A stretch of 64,000 nt of DNA from Methyloversatilis thermotolerans (GTDB lineage Bacteria; Pseudomonadota; Gammaproteobacteria; Burkholderiales; Rhodocyclaceae), in assembly GCF_000372885.1 (NCBI RefSeq), contig NZ_KB889967.1, positions 1,243,215 through 1,307,214 of the forward strand, read 5' to 3'. A model generated the notes under the pieces. It was not told where the DNA came from and did no database searches. It worked only from the letters and a program-made list of their open reading frames with translations. Made by a program: the position numbers and the translations under genes. Shown here piece after piece: positions 63,093-64,000 of this stretch (its first letter is position 1; each line of letters opens with the position of its first letter).

Positions 63093-64000
63093 ATGCTCGC
63101 CAAGTTTGAGCGTAACACTTCCGTATTGCGGGCACCGCTCAGTCTCTCCGGCATGGTCGAAATGTTCCTCGACCCGCTGTCGTTGATCGTGTCGCTGATC
63201 GCCTGCGCACTGTATTACGGCGACGCGGTTGACGCGCGTTACGTCGTGCTGTCCCTCGTGGTGTTCTCGCTGTCCTTCCCCGGCTCGTCGCTGCTGAGCA
63301 TGCAGCCGCGACGGGTGATCCGGCAGACCGTGATCGGCTGGCTGCTGATCGCCTTCATCCTGCTTTTCTTCGGCTATGCCAGCCAGTACATCGAGAACTT
63401 TCCGCAGGACGTGGTGCTGGCCTGGCTGATCGCCGCACCGCTGACCCAGCTTGCCGCGCACTTTGCCGCGCGCGGCTACCTGCAGCGCGCCGCCGCGCAG
63501 GAAGCCAACCAGACCAAGGTGATTATCGTCGGCTGCAACGACATCGGCGCATCGCTGGCGGAGCAGTTTGCAAGCAATCCTTACCTCGGCGTGCGCTGCG
63601 TCGGCTACTTCGACGATCGCTCGCCGGAACGCATCACCCAGCTCAACGGCATGCCTCTGCTGGGCCGGCTGCGCGATCTGGCCGCCTATGTCAAGGCCAA
63701 TGGCATAGACCAGATCTACATCTCCCTGCCCATGGCCAGCCAGCCGCGCATCCTCGCACTGCTGGACGACCTGAAGGACACCACGGTGAGCATCTTCTTC
63801 GCGCCGGACATCTTCGTGACCGACCTCATCCAGGGGCGTATGGACTATGTCGCAGGTGTACCGGTGGTGGCGGTGTGCGACACGCCGTTCACAGGCATCA
63901 ACGGACTGGTCAAGCGTGCCAGCGACATTGCACTGTCGCTGCTCATCCTGATCATCATTTCGCCGTTGCTGCTGGGTATCGCCATCGGCGTGAAAATGTC
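63093..64000 (+). CDS. epsB: EpsB, undecaprenyl-phosphate sugar phosphotransferase (partial)
   Basis: The frame is open from ATG 63093 to the window end (302 residues, 3' end missing). N-terminal membrane helices (LSLIVSLIACALYYG, VVLSLVVFSLSFPG, VIGWLLIAFILLFFGYASQY), a central Rossmann-like CoA-binding domain (KVIIVGCNDIGASLAEQFAS, LGVRCVGYFDDRSPERITQL, IDQIYISLPMASQPRI) and the first helix of the catalytic domain (GLVKRASDIALSLLILIIIS). This is the layout of WbaP/EpsB-type initiating transferases, which load the first sugar phosphate onto undecaprenyl phosphate. The catalytic core lies beyond the window. Confidence 0.93.
   Translation, partial: MLAKFERNTSVLRAPLSLSGMVEMFLDPLSLIVSLIACALYYGDAVDARYVVLSLVVFSLSFPGSSLLSMQPRRVIRQTVIGWLLIAFILLFFGYASQYIENFPQDVVLAWLIAAPLTQLAAHFAARGYLQRAAAQEANQTKVIIVGCNDIGASLAEQFASNPYLGVRCVGYFDDRSPERITQLNGMPLLGRLRDLAAYVKANGIDQIYISLPMASQPRILALLDDLKDTTVSIFFAPDIFVTDLIQGRMDYVAGVPVVAVCDTPFTGINGLVKRASDIALSLLILIIISPLLLGIAIGVKM

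Overview
The window reads as one continuous, gene-dense stretch of a high-GC betaproteobacterial chromosome. Evidence for that placement: a methanolan-type eps gene set with exosortase B (XrtB) and a PEP-CTERM target protein, the aat-bpt-pyrD order, the mltG-tmk-holB-pilZ-tatD order, and fused pabB-pabC. Rhodocyclales/Methyloversatilis-like or methylotrophic relatives are my best guess; this is inference, as no rRNA or tRNA gene lies in the window. I see no insertion sequence, prophage or CRISPR array.

Layout. 0-5 kb: REP-like repeats, then a pyruvate/peptide-type carbon-starvation triad on the minus strand (cstA/btsT, ybdD/yjiX, G3E GTPase) and a small stress operon (DUF1328, ferritin-like, CsbD) closed by a strong terminator. 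5-14.5 kb: a NarL-type two-component system with a FUSC membrane protein, a flavin-nucleotide protein and GST, a spondin-domain PEP-CTERM protein and an OmpR-type two-component pair. 14.8-20 kb: LysR regulator, ovothiol genes ovoA and a probable ovoB (apparently starting at CTG), and a membrane fatty-acid hydroxylase. 20-28 kb: divergent Fe(III)-type ABC permease and ATPase, N-degron transferases aat and bpt, pyrD, a MATE exporter and a TonB-like protein. 28-34 kb: UDP-glucuronate supply (ugd and epimerase), an M14 carboxypeptidase, an AEC carrier and rmuC. 34-38 kb: an EAL phosphodiesterase and a four-gene metal-handling cluster (Cys-rich periplasmic protein, outer-membrane barrel, HMA protein, MerT-like membrane protein). 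37.6-46 kb: FtsX-type permease, a UDG-family protein and the long housekeeping operon mltG-tmk-holB-pilZ-tatD-ankyrin-queF. 46-52 kb: ygfZ, DUF4936, NRDE, a GAF-PAS kinase with a receiver, GNAT, L,D-transpeptidase and tadA. 52-64 kb: the exopolysaccharide/exosortase locus.

The eps locus is split. epsD, epsE, epsF, epsG and xrtB run leftwards from one promoter region. epsL and epsB (cut by the window end) diverge from each other at the right edge. A plus-strand block of mazG-like, DUF3301, pabBC, a zinc peptidase and apt sits between. The pieces fit one pathway: Ugd and the epimerase supply sugar nucleotides, EpsB primes the lipid carrier, EpsF/EpsG set chain length, EpsE/EpsL export across the outer membrane, EpsD assists folding, and XrtB processes PEP-CTERM proteins such as the spondin-domain protein at 11.2 kb.

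The most interesting signal is at the N terminus of EpsG, which carries two 24-residue MshEN-type motifs separated by exactly five residues, the layout of the c-di-GMP-binding MshEN domain, ahead of a kinase domain whose P-loop has Arg in place of Lys. This suggests direct c-di-GMP control of the chain-length machinery. Other points worth checking are the MerT-like metal cluster without merR/merA, the CTG start of ovoB, a CCxxCxxC cluster in the FbpC regulatory domain, and an inverted repeat over the epsD promoter.
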